Of a stretch of DNA of 64,000 bases, positions 42,756 through 51,851 are shown piece by piece. Made by a program: the position numbers and the translations under genes. This DNA comes from Nocardia asteroides (GTDB lineage Bacteria; Actinomycetota; Actinomycetes; Mycobacteriales; Mycobacteriaceae): contig NZ_CP089214.1 of assembly GCF_021183625.1 (NCBI RefSeq), forward strand, positions 5,394,001 to 5,458,000. The letters run 5' to 3'. The stretch's first letter is position 1. The number at the start of each line of letters is the position of its first letter. A model generated the notes under the pieces. That model worked only from the letters and a program-made list of their open reading frames with translations. It made no database searches and was not told the DNA's origin.

Positions 42756-45211
42756 TCCGGCCAGCTCCACTCCGCCACGCACGGAATATCCGCACCGTGC
42801 TCGCGCGTCCACGCCCGCGCCCGGAACCGCGCGTCCACCATCTCCTGCCGCAGCCCGGCCGCGCGCTCGCGCAGCTCCGGCACCCGGTCGATGACATCGG
42901 TGACCAGGTGGTACCGGTCCAGGTCGTTGAGCATCACCATGTCGAACGGCGTGGTGGTGGTGCCCTCCTCCTTGTATCCGCGCACGTGCAGCCCGCTGTG
43001 GTTGGCGCGCCGGTAGGTGAGCCGGTGGATCAGCCAGGGATACCCGTGGAAGGCGAAGATGACCGGGCGGTCGCGGGTGAAGAGCGTGTCGAACTCGCGG
43101 TCCGGGAGCCCGTGCGGGTGCTCCTCGCGGGGCAGCAGCCGCATCAGGTCGACCACGTTCACCACCCGGACCCGCAGGTCGGGCAGGTGCTCGCGCAGGA
43201 TGGCGGCCGCGGCGAGCGTCTCCAGCGTCGGCACGTCGCCCGCGCAGGCGAGCACGACGTCGGGGCTGCTGCCCGCGGTGTCGCCGTTGCCTGCCCACTC
43301 CCAGATGCCCGCGCCGCGCGCGCAGTGCGCCGCCGCCTCGTCCACGGTGAGCCAGTCCGGCGCGGGCTGTTTGCCTGCCACCACCACGTTCACCAGGTGC
43401 CTGGAGCGCAGGCAGTGGTCGTAGGTGGCGAGCAGGGTGTTGCCGTCCGGCGGCAGGTACACCCGGACGATCTCCGGCTTCTTGTTCAGCACCACGTCCA
43501 GGAATCCGGGGTCCTGGTGCGTGAAGCCGTTGTGGTCCTGCCGCCAGACGTGCGAGGAGAGCAGGTAGTTCAGGCTCGGCACCGGTCGCCGCCACGGCAC
43601 CGCCGCGCTGGCGTCCAGCCACTTGGCGTGCTGGTTGAACATGGCGTCGACGATGTGGATGAAGGCCTCGTAGCAGGTGAAGACGCCGTGCCTGCCGGTG
43701 AGCAGGTACCCCTCCAGCAGCCCCTGGCAGAGGTGCTCGGAGAGCACCTCGATCACCCGGCCGCGGCGGTCGAGCCCGACATCGAACTCGCCGATCTCGG
43801 CCTGCCAGTTCCGGCCGGTCACCTCGAGGATGTCCTGCAGCCGGTTGCTGGCCAGCTCGTCCGGGGCGAAGGTGAGGAAGTTGTCCGGGTTGGCCGCGGT
43901 GACGTCGCGCAGCCAGCCGCCGAGCACCCGGGTGGCCTCGTGCTCGGCCGCGCCGGGTGCGGGCACCTCGACGCCGTATTCGCGCCAGTCCGGCAGCCGC
44001 AGGTCGCGCAGCAACGCGCCACCGTTGGCCACCGGGTTGGCGCTCATCCGGCGCGCGCCGGACGGGTTCAGCGCGTCCAGCTCCGCGATCGGTGCGCCCG
44101 ACTCGCCGAACAGCTCCTCCGGCCGGTAGGAGCGCAGCCACTGCTCCAGCACGGCGCGGTGCTCGTCGTCGCCGCGGGCGTTGGGCAGCGGCACCTGGTG
44201 CGCGCGGAAGGTGCCCTCGACCCGGTCGCCGTCGACCACCGGCGGGCAGGTCCAGCCCTTGGGGGTGCGCAGCACGATGAGCGGCCAGATCGGGCGGGCG
44301 CCGTCGCCGCCTGCGCGGGCGGCGCGCTGGATCTCGGCGATCCGGTCCAGCGCGCCGTCCACCGCGGCCGCGAGCGCCTGGTGCACCTCGGCCGGGTCGT
44401 CGCCCGCCACGATCACCGGCTCGTAGCCGTAGCCGCGGAAGAGCGAGCGCAGCTCGTCCTCGGGGATCCGGGCCAGCAGCGTGGGGTTGGCGATCTTGTA
44501 CTCGTTCAGCGCCAGGATCGGCAGCACAGCACCGTCCCGCGCCGGGTTGAGGAACTTGGCCGAGTGCCAGCTCGCGGCCAGCGGCCCGGTCTCCGCCTCG
44601 CCGTCGCCGACCACGCAGAACACCGTGAGGTCCGGGTTGTCCAGCGCGGCGCCGAAGGCGTGCAGCAGCGAATAGCCGAGCTCACCGCCCTCGTGGAACG
44701 AGCCCGGCGTCTCCGGGGCGCAGTGGCTCGGCACTCCGCCGGGGAAGGAGAACTGGGCGAAGAAGGCCGCCATGCCCTCGCTGTCGCGCGGGATGTGGCC
44801 GTACAGCTCCGAGTAGGTGCCCTCCAGCCAGGCGCAGGCGTTCGGGCCGGGGCCGCCGTGGCCGGGGCCGGCGACGAAGACCGCGCTGAGATCGCGCTGC
44901 CGGATGGCCCGGTTGGCGTGCGTCCAGACCAGGTTCAGCCCGGGCACGGTGCCGAAGTGGCCGAGCAGCCGCGGCTTGATGTGCCCGGCCGCGAGCGGCT
45001 CGCGCAGCAGCGGGTTGGCCATCAGGTAGATCTGCCCGACCGAGAGGTAGTTGGCCGCGCGCCACCAGGCGTCCAGCGCGGTGAGTTCGGCGCGGTCCAG
45101 CGGGCCGGGGGCCGGGCCGAGGTCGTAGGGGCGCGGCGCGATCGTGGCGCCGTCGCCGCTGTCGGTGTTGTCCGCCGAGGTGTCGCCTCCGGCGCTGGCC
45201 AGCCGCGTCAT
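42743..45211 (-). CDS. xfp: Xylulose-5-phosphate/fructose-6-phosphate phosphoketolase
   Basis: An 822-residue thiamine-diphosphate enzyme splitting xylulose-5-P (or fructose-6-P) with phosphate into acetyl-phosphate and an aldose phosphate. Visible family segments are GPGHGGPGPNACAWLEGTY, the ThDP/Mg motif GDGEAETGPLA and SHVWRQDHNGFTHQDPG. ATG 45211 follows GGGAGGAG. Neither ackA nor pta is adjacent, so the fate of the acetyl-phosphate is not shown here. It diverges from the FKBP gene. Confidence 0.95.
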   Translation of the reverse strand: MTRLASAGGDTSADNTDSGDGATIAPRPYDLGPAPGPLDRAELTALDAWWRAANYLSVGQIYLMANPLLREPLAAGHIKPRLLGHFGTVPGLNLVWTHANRAIRQRDLSAVFVAGPGHGGPGPNACAWLEGTYSELYGHIPRDSEGMAAFFAQFSFPGGVPSHCAPETPGSFHEGGELGYSLLHAFGAALDNPDLTVFCVVGDGEAETGPLAASWHSAKFLNPARDGAVLPILALNEYKIANPTLLARIPEDELRSLFRGYGYEPVIVAGDDPAEVHQALAAAVDGALDRIAEIQRAARAGGDGARPIWPLIVLRTPKGWTCPPVVDGDRVEGTFRAHQVPLPNARGDDEHRAVLEQWLRSYRPEELFGESGAPIAELDALNPSGARRMSANPVANGGALLRDLRLPDWREYGVEVPAPGAAEHEATRVLGGWLRDVTAANPDNFLTFAPDELASNRLQDILEVTGRNWQAEIGEFDVGLDRRGRVIEVLSEHLCQGLLEGYLLTGRHGVFTCYEAFIHIVDAMFNQHAKWLDASAAVPWRRPVPSLNYLLSSHVWRQDHNGFTHQDPGFLDVVLNKKPEIVRVYLPPDGNTLLATYDHCLRSRHLVNVVVAGKQPAPDWLTVDEAAAHCARGAGIWEWAGNGDTAGSSPDVVLACAGDVPTLETLAAAAILREHLPDLRVRVVNVVDLMRLLPREEHPHGLPDREFDTLFTRDRPVIFAFHGYPWLIHRLTYRRANHSGLHVRGYKEEGTTTTPFDMVMLNDLDRYHLVTDVIDRVPELRERAAGLRQEMVDARFRARAWTREHGADIPCVAEWSWPEVSL

Positions 45212-45397
45212 CCGCGGGCTCCTCCCGTGCGGGTGCGAGGCCGGGGGCGCTGGTCGCGCCGGACCGGGTTCGCGGGTGTGGATCGATGGGCGGGCCCCGA
45301 CCGCGCCGTCGGTCCCGGTGTCCGAGCTACCCCTCGCCGGGGGCGCCAATCCGTTGTCGAGCCTAGCCCGGTGGCCCCGCGGCGGCGCGCCGGAAGA

Positions 45398-45403
45398 TAG
45401 GGT
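45398..45403 (+). promoter_or_regulatory. -10 box TAGGGT of the leaderless FKBP gene
   Basis: TAGGGT, seven bases, then ATG 45411. The same hexamer and spacing recur at 58056. Confidence 0.5.
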
Positions 45404-45410
45404 CCGCCGC

Positions 45411-45977
45411 ATGCGAACTCTGCGCAGGATCATCGGGATCGGCGCCGTCGCCGCGGCGGCGAGCGGGCTCGTCGCATGCGGCTCGGACGATTCGAGCACC
45501 GCCACCGCGACGACGACCACCGCGCGGGCCGCGAGCTCCGCCGCGGCGGCGCCCGCGCCGAAGGGCCGCGAGTGCACCGCCGACGACATCGGCGTCGACG
45601 GCGGCTTCGGCACCGCGCCGGTCATCACGCTGCCGGACGACTGCGACCCGCCCAAGCAGCTGATCACCAAGGACCTGGTGCCGGGCTCCGGCCCCGGCGC
45701 GCAGCCCGGCCAGCAGCTCACCATGAACTACTCGCTGGTGACCTGGTCGAACAAGAAGAAGCTGGACAGCTCCTTCGACCGCAACGAGACCTTCCCGCTC
45801 ACCCTCGGCGCCGGTCAGGTGATCGAGGGCTGGGACACCGGGCTGGTCGGGGTGCAGCAGGGTGCCCGCCGGTTGCTGATCGTGCCGCCGGATCTCGGCT
45901 ACGGTCAGGGCGGCCGCGGGATCGCGCCGAACGAGACCCTGGTCTTCGTGACCGACGCCGTGCAGATCGGCGGCTGA
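45411..45977 (+). CDS. FKBP-type peptidyl-prolyl isomerase lipoprotein
   Basis: A 188-residue lipoprotein: signal peptide with lipobox LVAC near residue 23, an Ala/Thr linker, then an FKBP domain (VIEGWDTGLVGVQQGARRLL, PPDLGYGQGG) with the usual rapamycin-pocket residues. It should speed proline isomerisation of exported proteins outside the membrane. Conserved Cys pairs lie in RECTAD and DDCDPP. Confidence 0.92.
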   Translation: MRTLRRIIGIGAVAAAASGLVACGSDDSSTATATTTTARAASSAAAAPAPKGRECTADDIGVDGGFGTAPVITLPDDCDPPKQLITKDLVPGSGPGAQPGQQLTMNYSLVTWSNKKKLDSSFDRNETFPLTLGAGQVIEGWDTGLVGVQQGARRLLIVPPDLGYGQGGRGIAPNETLVFVTDAVQIGG

Positions 45978-46021
45978 GCCCGCGACCACCCGCCGGATGC
46001 GGGGCCGCGCGAGTGGTCCAC

Positions 46022-46027
46022 TACCCT
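46022..46027 (+). promoter_or_regulatory. -10 box TACCCT ahead of tig
   Basis: TACCCT, seven bases, then ATG 46035, a leaderless pattern. It would also give tig a leader of about 168 bases. Confidence 0.4.
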
Positions 46028-46034
46028 TGTCGGG

Positions 46035-46157
46035 ATGCCTGACGCCGCACCAGCGCTGTCCGGCGAGCGCGGGATCGCCACGGTCGAGGGCCGGGGAGTT
46101 CGCTCGCGCCCGGCGGCGGGGGAGCGGCTGCCCCGCGCGGCGCGGCCCGGCGGGTGA
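46035..46157 (+). CDS. Possible leaderless small ORF upstream of tig
   Basis: A 40-codon frame (MPDAAPALSGERGIATVEG...) from ATG 46035 to TGA 46155-46157, with its start seven bases after a -10 box and its stop 45 bases before tig. The product is Arg/Gly/Ala-rich with no recognised motif. It may be a regulatory upstream frame or a chance reading frame. Confidence 0.35.
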   Translation: MPDAAPALSGERGIATVEGRGVRSRPAAGERLPRAARPGG

Positions 46158-46202
46158 GGTACGCGAAATGCCGACACCGAACGACGAACAAGGAGCATGT
46201 CC

Positions 46203-47624
46203 GTGAAGAGCACCGTCGAGCAATTGAGCCCGACCCGGGTCCGGATCAATGTCGAGGTGCCCTTCGAGGAGCTGAAGCCGGACTTCGACCGGGCCTACAA
46301 GGCGCTGGCCAAGCAGGTCCGGATCCCCGGCTTCCGCCCGGGCAAGGCGCCCGCCCGGCTGCTCGAGGCCCGCCTCGGCCGCGGCGCGATCCTGGAGCAG
46401 GTCGTCAACGACGCGCTGCCCGCGCGCTACAGCGAGGCCGTCACCACGGCCGAGGTGAAGGTCATCGGCCAGCCGGAGATCGAGATCACCAAGATCGAGG
46501 ACGGCCAGGAGCTGGCCTTCTCGGCCGAGGTAGACATCCGCCCCGAGGTCGTGCTGCCCGACTACAGCTCGCTCTCGGTCACCGTCGACGCCTTCACCAT
46601 CGATGACGACGACATCGACGAGCAGCTGCAGTCGCTGCGCCAGCGCTTCGGCACCCTGAGCGGGGTCGAGCGGGCCGTGCAGGAGGGCGACTTCGTCTCC
46701 ATCGATCTCTCCGCCACCGTGAACGGCGAGGAGGTGCCGGAGGCGGCCACCACCGGGCTCTCGCACGAGGTCGGCTCCGGCCAGCTCATCGAGGGGCTGG
46801 ACGAGGCGCTGATCGGCCTCTCGGCCGGCGAGTCCAAGGAGTTCACCACCAAGCTGGTGGCGGGCGAGCACGCCGAGCAGGACGCCGTCGTCACCGTCAC
46901 GCTGCAGTCGGTCAAGGAGCGCGAGCTGCCCGAGGCGGACGACGAATTCGCCCAGCTGGCCAGTGAATTCGACACCCTGGACGAGCTGAAGGACGACCTG
47001 CGCACCCGGGTCGAGCGGGTCAAGAAGGTGCAGCAGGCCGGCGAGATCAGGGACAAGGTGCTCGAGGCGCTGCTGGAGCAGGTCGATGTGCCGCTGCCGG
47101 ACGCCGTCGTGCAGGCCGAGGTCGACGCGCTGGTGCACGACGCCGTGCACGGCTTCGACCACGACGAGGCCAAGTTCGCCGAGTCGCTGGAGGCGCAGGG
47201 CAGCAGCCGCGAGGAGTTCGACAAGGACACGCGCGAGGCGGCCGAGAAGTCGGTGCGGACCCAGCTGCTGCTCGACGCCATCGCGGAGAAGGACAACACC
47301 CAGGTCGGCCAGGACGAGCTCACCGAGCGGATCCTGTTCCAGGCGCAGCGCTACGGCATGGCGCCGGAGCAGTTCATCCAGCAGGTGCAGCAGGCGGGCC
47401 AGCTCGGCGCGGTCTTCGCCGACGTGCGCCGCGGCAAGGCGCTGGCGGGCGTGGTCGGCCAGGTCACCGTGACCGACTCCGACGGCAACGCGGTCGACAC
47501 CGGCGAGCTCTTCGGCGAGCCGGAGGGCGGGGAGGTCGAGGAGGTCGAGACCGACGTGGTCGAGGCCGCCGACGCCGACGCCGACGAGACCGAAACCGCG
47601 ACCGCCACCGCGAAGGCGGAGTGA
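46203..47624 (+). CDS. tig: Trigger factor chaperone
   Basis: A 473-residue ribosome-associated chaperone/prolyl isomerase. The ribosome-binding domain holds GFRPGKAP, the modified GFxRxGxxP signature; an FKBP-like PPIase domain (EGDFVSIDLSATVNG) follows near 160-230, then the helical substrate cradle and a long acidic tail. GTG 46203 (KSTVEQLSP) lies seven bases after AGGAG; ATG 46197 is too close to it. It matches Rv2462c, next to clpP1P2 as usual. Confidence 0.95.
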   Translation: MKSTVEQLSPTRVRINVEVPFEELKPDFDRAYKALAKQVRIPGFRPGKAPARLLEARLGRGAILEQVVNDALPARYSEAVTTAEVKVIGQPEIEITKIEDGQELAFSAEVDIRPEVVLPDYSSLSVTVDAFTIDDDDIDEQLQSLRQRFGTLSGVERAVQEGDFVSIDLSATVNGEEVPEAATTGLSHEVGSGQLIEGLDEALIGLSAGESKEFTTKLVAGEHAEQDAVVTVTLQSVKERELPEADDEFAQLASEFDTLDELKDDLRTRVERVKKVQQAGEIRDKVLEALLEQVDVPLPDAVVQAEVDALVHDAVHGFDHDEAKFAESLEAQGSSREEFDKDTREAAEKSVRTQLLLDAIAEKDNTQVGQDELTERILFQAQRYGMAPEQFIQQVQQAGQLGAVFADVRRGKALAGVVGQVTVTDSDGNAVDTGELFGEPEGGEVEEVETDVVEAADADADETETATATAKAE

Positions 47625-47669
47625 CGCGAATGCCGCGAGCAGCGCGCCGCCGGGTGTGCGGTGTGATTG

Positions 47670-47680
47670 CGCTGTGAGCG
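47670..47680. promoter_or_regulatory. ClgR-like box CGCT-N3-AGCG upstream of clpP1
   Basis: CGCTGTGAGCG followed by AAG resembles the core of actinobacterial ClgR operators, which activate clp genes. It overlaps the tig terminator stem region about 150 bases before clpP1. One consensus base differs. Confidence 0.35.
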
Positions 47681-47722
47681 AAGAGGGGCGGCACCGGGAG
47701 TTCGGTGCCGCCCTGCTTCGTT
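47679..47722 (+). terminator. Terminator after tig
   Basis: Inner 11-bp stem (47686-47696 with 47703-47713) and outer 5-bp stem (47679-47683 with 47716-47720), followed by TTAATG. Confidence 0.8.
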
Positions 47723-47820
47723 AATGTTTGTGACAGTGAAGCGATGGCTGTGTGGCGCATCAGCGACGAGCCGGTGAGAGAGGGCAGGTATTCGTGGAAA
47801 ACAATCAGGCGGGGGTGCGC

Positions 47821-48408
47821 ATGACATCCGCAACTGCTGGACTGAACCTCAGTGATTCCGTGTACGAGCGGCTGCTGCGCGAGCGCATCATCTTCCTCGG
47901 CACGCAGGTCGACGACGATATCGCCAACAAGCTGTGCGCCCAGATCCTGCTGCTGACGGCGGAGGATCCGACCCGCGACATCGCGCTGTACATCAACTCG
48001 CCCGGCGGCTCGGTCACCGCGGGCATGGCGATCTACGACACCATGCAGTTCGCCGAGTGCGACATCCGCACCGTCGGCATGGGGCTGGCCGCCTCCATGG
48101 GGCAGTTCCTGCTCACCGCGGGCACCAAGGGCAAGCGCTACGCGCTGCCGCACGCGCGGATCATGATGCACCAGCCGTCGGCGGGCATCGGCGGCTCGGC
48201 GGCCGACATCGCGATCATGGCCGAGCAGTTCGCGCACACCAAGCGGGAGCTGAACGAGCTGCAGGCGCAGCACACCGGCAAGTCGGTGGAGCAGGTCGCC
48301 GCCGACGCCGACCGCGACCGCTGGTTCACCGCGAAAGAGGCGCTGGAGTACGGCTTCGTCGACCACGTGGTCAGCCACGCGAACCAGGCCAACGGCGCAG
48401 GCGCCTGA
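47821..48408 (+). CDS. clpP1: ClpP1 protease subunit
   Basis: A 195-residue serine protease subunit with catalytic Ser92 (GLAASMGQF), His117 (IMMHQP) and Asp166 (DRDRW). In actinomycetes ClpP1 and ClpP2 form a mixed 14-mer that works with ClpX or ClpC1 and is usually essential. ATG 47821 has a GGGGG ribosome site five bases upstream; GTG 47794 would add nine residues. It corresponds to Rv2461c. Confidence 0.95.
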   Translation: MTSATAGLNLSDSVYERLLRERIIFLGTQVDDDIANKLCAQILLLTAEDPTRDIALYINSPGGSVTAGMAIYDTMQFAECDIRTVGMGLAASMGQFLLTAGTKGKRYALPHARIMMHQPSAGIGGSAADIAIMAEQFAHTKRELNELQAQHTGKSVEQVAADADRDRWFTAKEALEYGFVDHVVSHANQANGAGA

Positions 48409-48476
48409 GCACCGCGCCGAGACAGACCCCGCCCGGACCCGGACGTCCGGCTGCCGCACAGACTTTGGAGACGAAC

Positions 48477-49145
48477 ATGGTCAACCCGACCGATCCGCGC
48501 GCCGGCCTCTCCGGCGTCGCTCCGCAGGGTGCGCAGTCGCGCTACATCCTGCCGTCCTTCATCGAGCACTCCAGCTTCGGCGTCAAGGAGTCGAACCCCT
48601 ACAACAAGCTCTTCGAGGAGCGCATCATCTTCCTCGGCGTGCAGGTGGACGACGCCTCGGCCAACGACGTCATGGCGCAGCTGCTGGTGCTGGAGTCGCT
48701 CGACCCGGACCGTGACATCACGATGTACATCAACTCGCCCGGTGGCTCCTTCACCTCGCTGATGGCCATCTACGACACCATGCAGTACGTGCGCGCCGAC
48801 GTCGCCACGGTCTGCCTCGGCCAGGCCGCCTCGGCCGCCGCCGTGCTGCTCGCCGCGGGCACCCCGGGCAAGCGCGCCTGCCTGCCGAACGCCCGCGTGC
48901 TGATCCACCAGCCGTCGCTGGAGGGTGGCATCCAGGGCCAGGTCTCCGACCTGGAGATCCAGGCCGCCGAGATCGAGCGGATGCGCAGGCTGATGGAGAC
49001 CACCCTCGCCAGGCACACCGGCAAGGACGCGGACACCATCCGCAAGGACACCGATCGCGACAAGATCCTGACCGCCGACGCGGCCAAGGAGTACGGGATC
49101 ATCGACACGGTTTTCGACTACCGGAAACTGAGCGCACAGAAGTGA
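48477..49145 (+). CDS. clpP2: ClpP2 protease subunit
   Basis: A 222-residue ClpP with catalytic Ser119 (GQAASAAAV) and His144 (VLIHQP), and the acid in TDRDK. The N-terminal 40 residues (AQSRYILPSFIEHSSFGVKE) fit the propeptide/axial loop of ClpP2. ATG 48477 follows TTTGGAG. It lies 68 bases after clpP1, the same operon, and corresponds to Rv2460c. Confidence 0.95.
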   Translation: MVNPTDPRAGLSGVAPQGAQSRYILPSFIEHSSFGVKESNPYNKLFEERIIFLGVQVDDASANDVMAQLLVLESLDPDRDITMYINSPGGSFTSLMAIYDTMQYVRADVATVCLGQAASAAAVLLAAGTPGKRACLPNARVLIHQPSLEGGIQGQVSDLEIQAAEIERMRRLMETTLARHTGKDADTIRKDTDRDKILTADAAKEYGIIDTVFDYRKLSAQK

Positions 49146-49151
49146 ACACCG

Positions 49152-49196
49152 CCCTCGCGGCCGGACCCGTCGCTGTGACGGGCCCGGCCGCGAGGG
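49152..49196 (+). terminator. Terminator after clpP2
   Basis: A long hairpin: 13-bp stem (49152-49164 with 49184-49196), a one-base bulge on each side, then 6 more pairs around loop GCTGT. Confidence 0.8.
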
Positions 49197-49264
49197 TATC
49201 GGCGCGGTGCGCGGTGCCGGTCTCCGGTGAGAACACGCACACGCCGGGCGAGAAACATGCCCGA

Positions 49265-49305
49265 GTTGTCGACCTGCGTCGCAGATGTTGGGTACGGTCG
49301 ACAAC
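49265..49305. promoter_or_regulatory. Long-spaced inverted repeat and -10 in the clpX upstream region
   Basis: GTTGTCGACC (49265-49274) and GGTCGACAAC (49296-49305) form a perfect 10-bp inverted repeat with 21 bases between. TACGGT (49293-49298), a likely -10 for clpX, overlaps the right arm, so a protein bound here could control clpX. The leader would be about 227 bases. Confidence 0.45.
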
Positions 49306-49532
49306 AGGGACCTCGGCTCCCGGTTGACAGCCTGGCTGTCGACATCGCCGCCCCGCCCGCCACACCGGTGGATCGACCGTCGTGACGACGAGTGTTCGCC
49401 TCGGCACCGAGCGTGTCGCGACGGCGGCGGGGCCGCAGCGCGGACGGACGTCGCCGCGGTGCGGACGAACGGCGGACAGCTGGCAGCCGGGAACAACGGT
49501 TGCACGCGGACAAGGAAGTAGGGACCCACGAG

Positions 49533-50813
49533 ATGGCGCGCATCGGTGATGGCGGCGATCTGCTCAAGTGCTCTTTCTGCGGAAAGAGCCAGAAGCAGGT
49601 CAAGAAGCTCATTGCGGGACCAGGGGTGTACATCTGCGACGAGTGCATCGATCTCTGCAACGAGATCATCGAGGAGGAGCTCGCCGAGTCGAGCGAGGTG
49701 AAGCTGGACGAGCTGCCCAAGCCGCAGGAGATCCGGGATTTCCTGGAGAACTACGTGATCGGGCAGGACACCGCGAAGCGCACCCTCGCCGTCGCCGTCT
49801 ACAACCACTACAAGCGAATCCAGGCGGGCGACAAGAGCCGGGACAGCCGGGGTGAGACGGTCGAGCTGGCCAAGTCGAACATCCTGATGCTCGGCCCCAC
49901 CGGCTGCGGCAAGACCTACCTGGCGCAGACGCTGGCCAAGATGCTCAACGTCCCCTTCGCGATCGCGGACGCCACCGCGCTCACCGAGGCGGGCTACGTC
50001 GGCGAGGACGTCGAGAACATCCTGCTCAAGCTGATCCAGGCCGCCGACTACGACGTCAAGCGCGCCGAGACCGGCATCATCTACATCGACGAGGTCGACA
50101 AGATCGCCCGCAAGAGCGAGAACCCGTCGATCACCCGCGACGTCTCCGGCGAGGGCGTGCAGCAGGCGCTGCTGAAGATCCTGGAGGGCACCCAGGCGAG
50201 CGTGCCGCCGCAGGGCGGGCGCAAGCACCCGCACCAGGAGTTCATCCAGATCGACACCACCAACGTGCTGTTCATCGTCGCGGGGGCGTTCGCCGGGCTG
50301 GAGAAGATCATCTCCGACCGCACCGGGCACCGCGGCATCGGCTTCGGCTCCGAGGTGCGCTCCAAGGCCGAGATCGACACCGCCGACCAGTTCGGCGAGG
50401 TGATGCCGGAGGATCTGATCAAGTTCGGGCTCATCCCCGAGTTCATCGGCCGGCTCCCGGTCGTCGCCTCGGTGACCAACCTGGACAAGGAATCCCTGGT
50501 CAAGATCCTCTCCGAGCCGAAGAACGCGCTGGTCAAGCAGTACGTCCGGCTCTTCGAGATGGACGGCGTCGACCTGGAGTTCACCGATGACGCGCTGGAG
50601 GCGGTGGCCGACCAGGCCATCCTGCGCGGCACCGGCGCCCGCGGCCTGCGGGCGATCATGGAGGAGGTCCTCCAGCCCGCGATGTACGACATCCCCAGCC
50701 GCGACGACGTCGCCAAGGTGGTCGTCACGGCGGACACGGTGAACGACAACGTGCTGCCGACCATCGTGCCGCGCAAGCAGCAGCGCAGCGAGCGCCGCGA
50801 GAAGTCGGCGTAG
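49533..50813 (+). CDS. clpX: ClpX ATP-dependent unfoldase
   Basis: A 426-residue AAA+ protein. The N-terminal zinc domain has C13, C16, C35 and C38; Walker A GPTGCGKT lies near 121, pore loop GYVGED near 152, Walker B IIYIDEVDK near 185, and the RKH loop (GRKHPH) near 230. It feeds substrates to ClpP1P2 and is encoded separately downstream, behind its own long intergenic region (387 bp). It corresponds to Rv2457c. Confidence 0.96.
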   Translation: MARIGDGGDLLKCSFCGKSQKQVKKLIAGPGVYICDECIDLCNEIIEEELAESSEVKLDELPKPQEIRDFLENYVIGQDTAKRTLAVAVYNHYKRIQAGDKSRDSRGETVELAKSNILMLGPTGCGKTYLAQTLAKMLNVPFAIADATALTEAGYVGEDVENILLKLIQAADYDVKRAETGIIYIDEVDKIARKSENPSITRDVSGEGVQQALLKILEGTQASVPPQGGRKHPHQEFIQIDTTNVLFIVAGAFAGLEKIISDRTGHRGIGFGSEVRSKAEIDTADQFGEVMPEDLIKFGLIPEFIGRLPVVASVTNLDKESLVKILSEPKNALVKQYVRLFEMDGVDLEFTDDALEAVADQAILRGTGARGLRAIMEEVLQPAMYDIPSRDDVAKVVVTADTVNDNVLPTIVPRKQQRSERREKSA

Positions 50814-50825
50814 CAGTCTCGCGCT

Positions 50826-50850
50826 CCCCGGGCGAGCAGCTCGCCCGGGG
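50826..50850 (+). terminator. Terminator after clpX
   Basis: A perfect 11-bp stem (50826-50836 with 50840-50850) with a 3-base loop, 13 bases after the clpX stop. Confidence 0.8.
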
Positions 50851-51012
50851 CAGGCGAAAACTTCTGGTGTAGCGAGGTCGCACAGCGGGTACTCGGTAGG
50901 GAAGGTTGAGATACACCAGCCCAGTTCCGAGGCATTCCTTTCGAGGCGCTGATCCCGGGGCGCTCATCCCCGCCGACCCCGGTCGACGCGAACGCACAGG
51001 ACCGAGGTCCTC

Positions 51013-51438
51013 ATGATCGTTCTCGCCCCACCCTCTCAGCCCACCGCGCCGCCTGCCCCCGCCGCCAAGCGCGGCAGCCCCGCGGACCGGCTCCGCGTCG
51101 CGGTCACCCACCCGGGCGCCGCCCTGACGCTCTGCGCCGTCGCGGGCGCTGTGGACGGCTACACGGCCGAGATCTTCGCCCGCAGGCTCGGCACCGCGCT
51201 GGATCTGCCCGCCCCGCTGGTCGCGGTGGATCTCTCCAAGGTCACCTTCTTCGGCAGCGCCGGGCTGCGCGCGCTGCTCGACATCCGCGCCGAGCTCGCC
51301 GAGTCCGGGCGCGCGCTCTGCCTGGTGGCCTGCGCGCCCGGGGTCGAACGGCTGCTCGCGGTGGCCCCGGTGGAGCCGCCGGTGCGCGTGGTCCCTGACC
51401 TGGCGGCCGCGGCCGCGCTCGCGGCGCGGACCGGCTAG
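51013..51438 (+). CDS. STAS-domain protein (anti-sigma factor antagonist)
   Basis: A 141-residue protein with a STAS domain (about residues 28-135) and the phosphorylatable serine in VTFFGSAGLRALL, as in SpoIIAA/RsfA-type antagonists. When unphosphorylated it should bind an anti-sigma kinase and free a sigma factor. No kinase or sigma gene is adjacent, so its partner is elsewhere. The N-terminal 25 residues are proline-rich and disordered. Confidence 0.87.
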   Translation: MIVLAPPSQPTAPPAPAAKRGSPADRLRVAVTHPGAALTLCAVAGAVDGYTAEIFARRLGTALDLPAPLVAVDLSKVTFFGSAGLRALLDIRAELAESGRALCLVACAPGVERLLAVAPVEPPVRVVPDLAAAAALAARTG

Positions 51439-51450
51439 CGGGATTCCGCC

Positions 51451-51825
51451 CTACCCCTCGACCTTCATGTCGTCCTGGCCCCAGTAGGCCCGCATGTGCG
51501 TGATCCGGCCGTCGGCGTCGAACTCCATGACATCGATCGGCGAGACCACGAAGCTCTGGTCGCCGAACTTCGTGGTCAGCGTGAACTGGAAGGCGGCGTG
51601 CCCCTCGACCGCGCGCACGGTGCCTTCGGCGAGCTCGGTCGAGCGCTCCAGGCCGGTGATGACGTCGTAGAACGCGGCGATCTCGGCGTGGCCCTTCTTC
51701 GGCTCGGTGCCGACCGGATCCTCGATCACGGCGTCTTCGGCGTAGAGCGCCACGATATCCGCGGTCGAACCGGACCCGACCAGTTCGACGTACCTGAGCA
51801 CCACGTCGCGGATCTGCTGTGCCAT
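51451..51825 (-). CDS. ksi: Steroid delta5-3-ketosteroid isomerase (SnoaL-like)
   Basis: A 124-residue cone-fold protein with the catalytic set of ketosteroid isomerases: Tyr12, Asp36 (EDPVG) and Asp98 (SPIDVMEFD). It should shift the double bond of 3-oxo-delta5 steroids during sterol catabolism, like Rv0760c. The upstream region holds a match to the KstR box, which supports sterol control. It converges on the STAS gene. Confidence 0.88.
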   Translation of the reverse strand: MAQQIRDVVLRYVELVGSGSTADIVALYAEDAVIEDPVGTEPKKGHAEIAAFYDVITGLERSTELAEGTVRAVEGHAAFQFTLTTKFGDQSFVVSPIDVMEFDADGRITHMRAYWGQDDMKVEG

Positions 51826-51851
51826 GCCAACCTCTGTTTCCGAGCGAAAAA

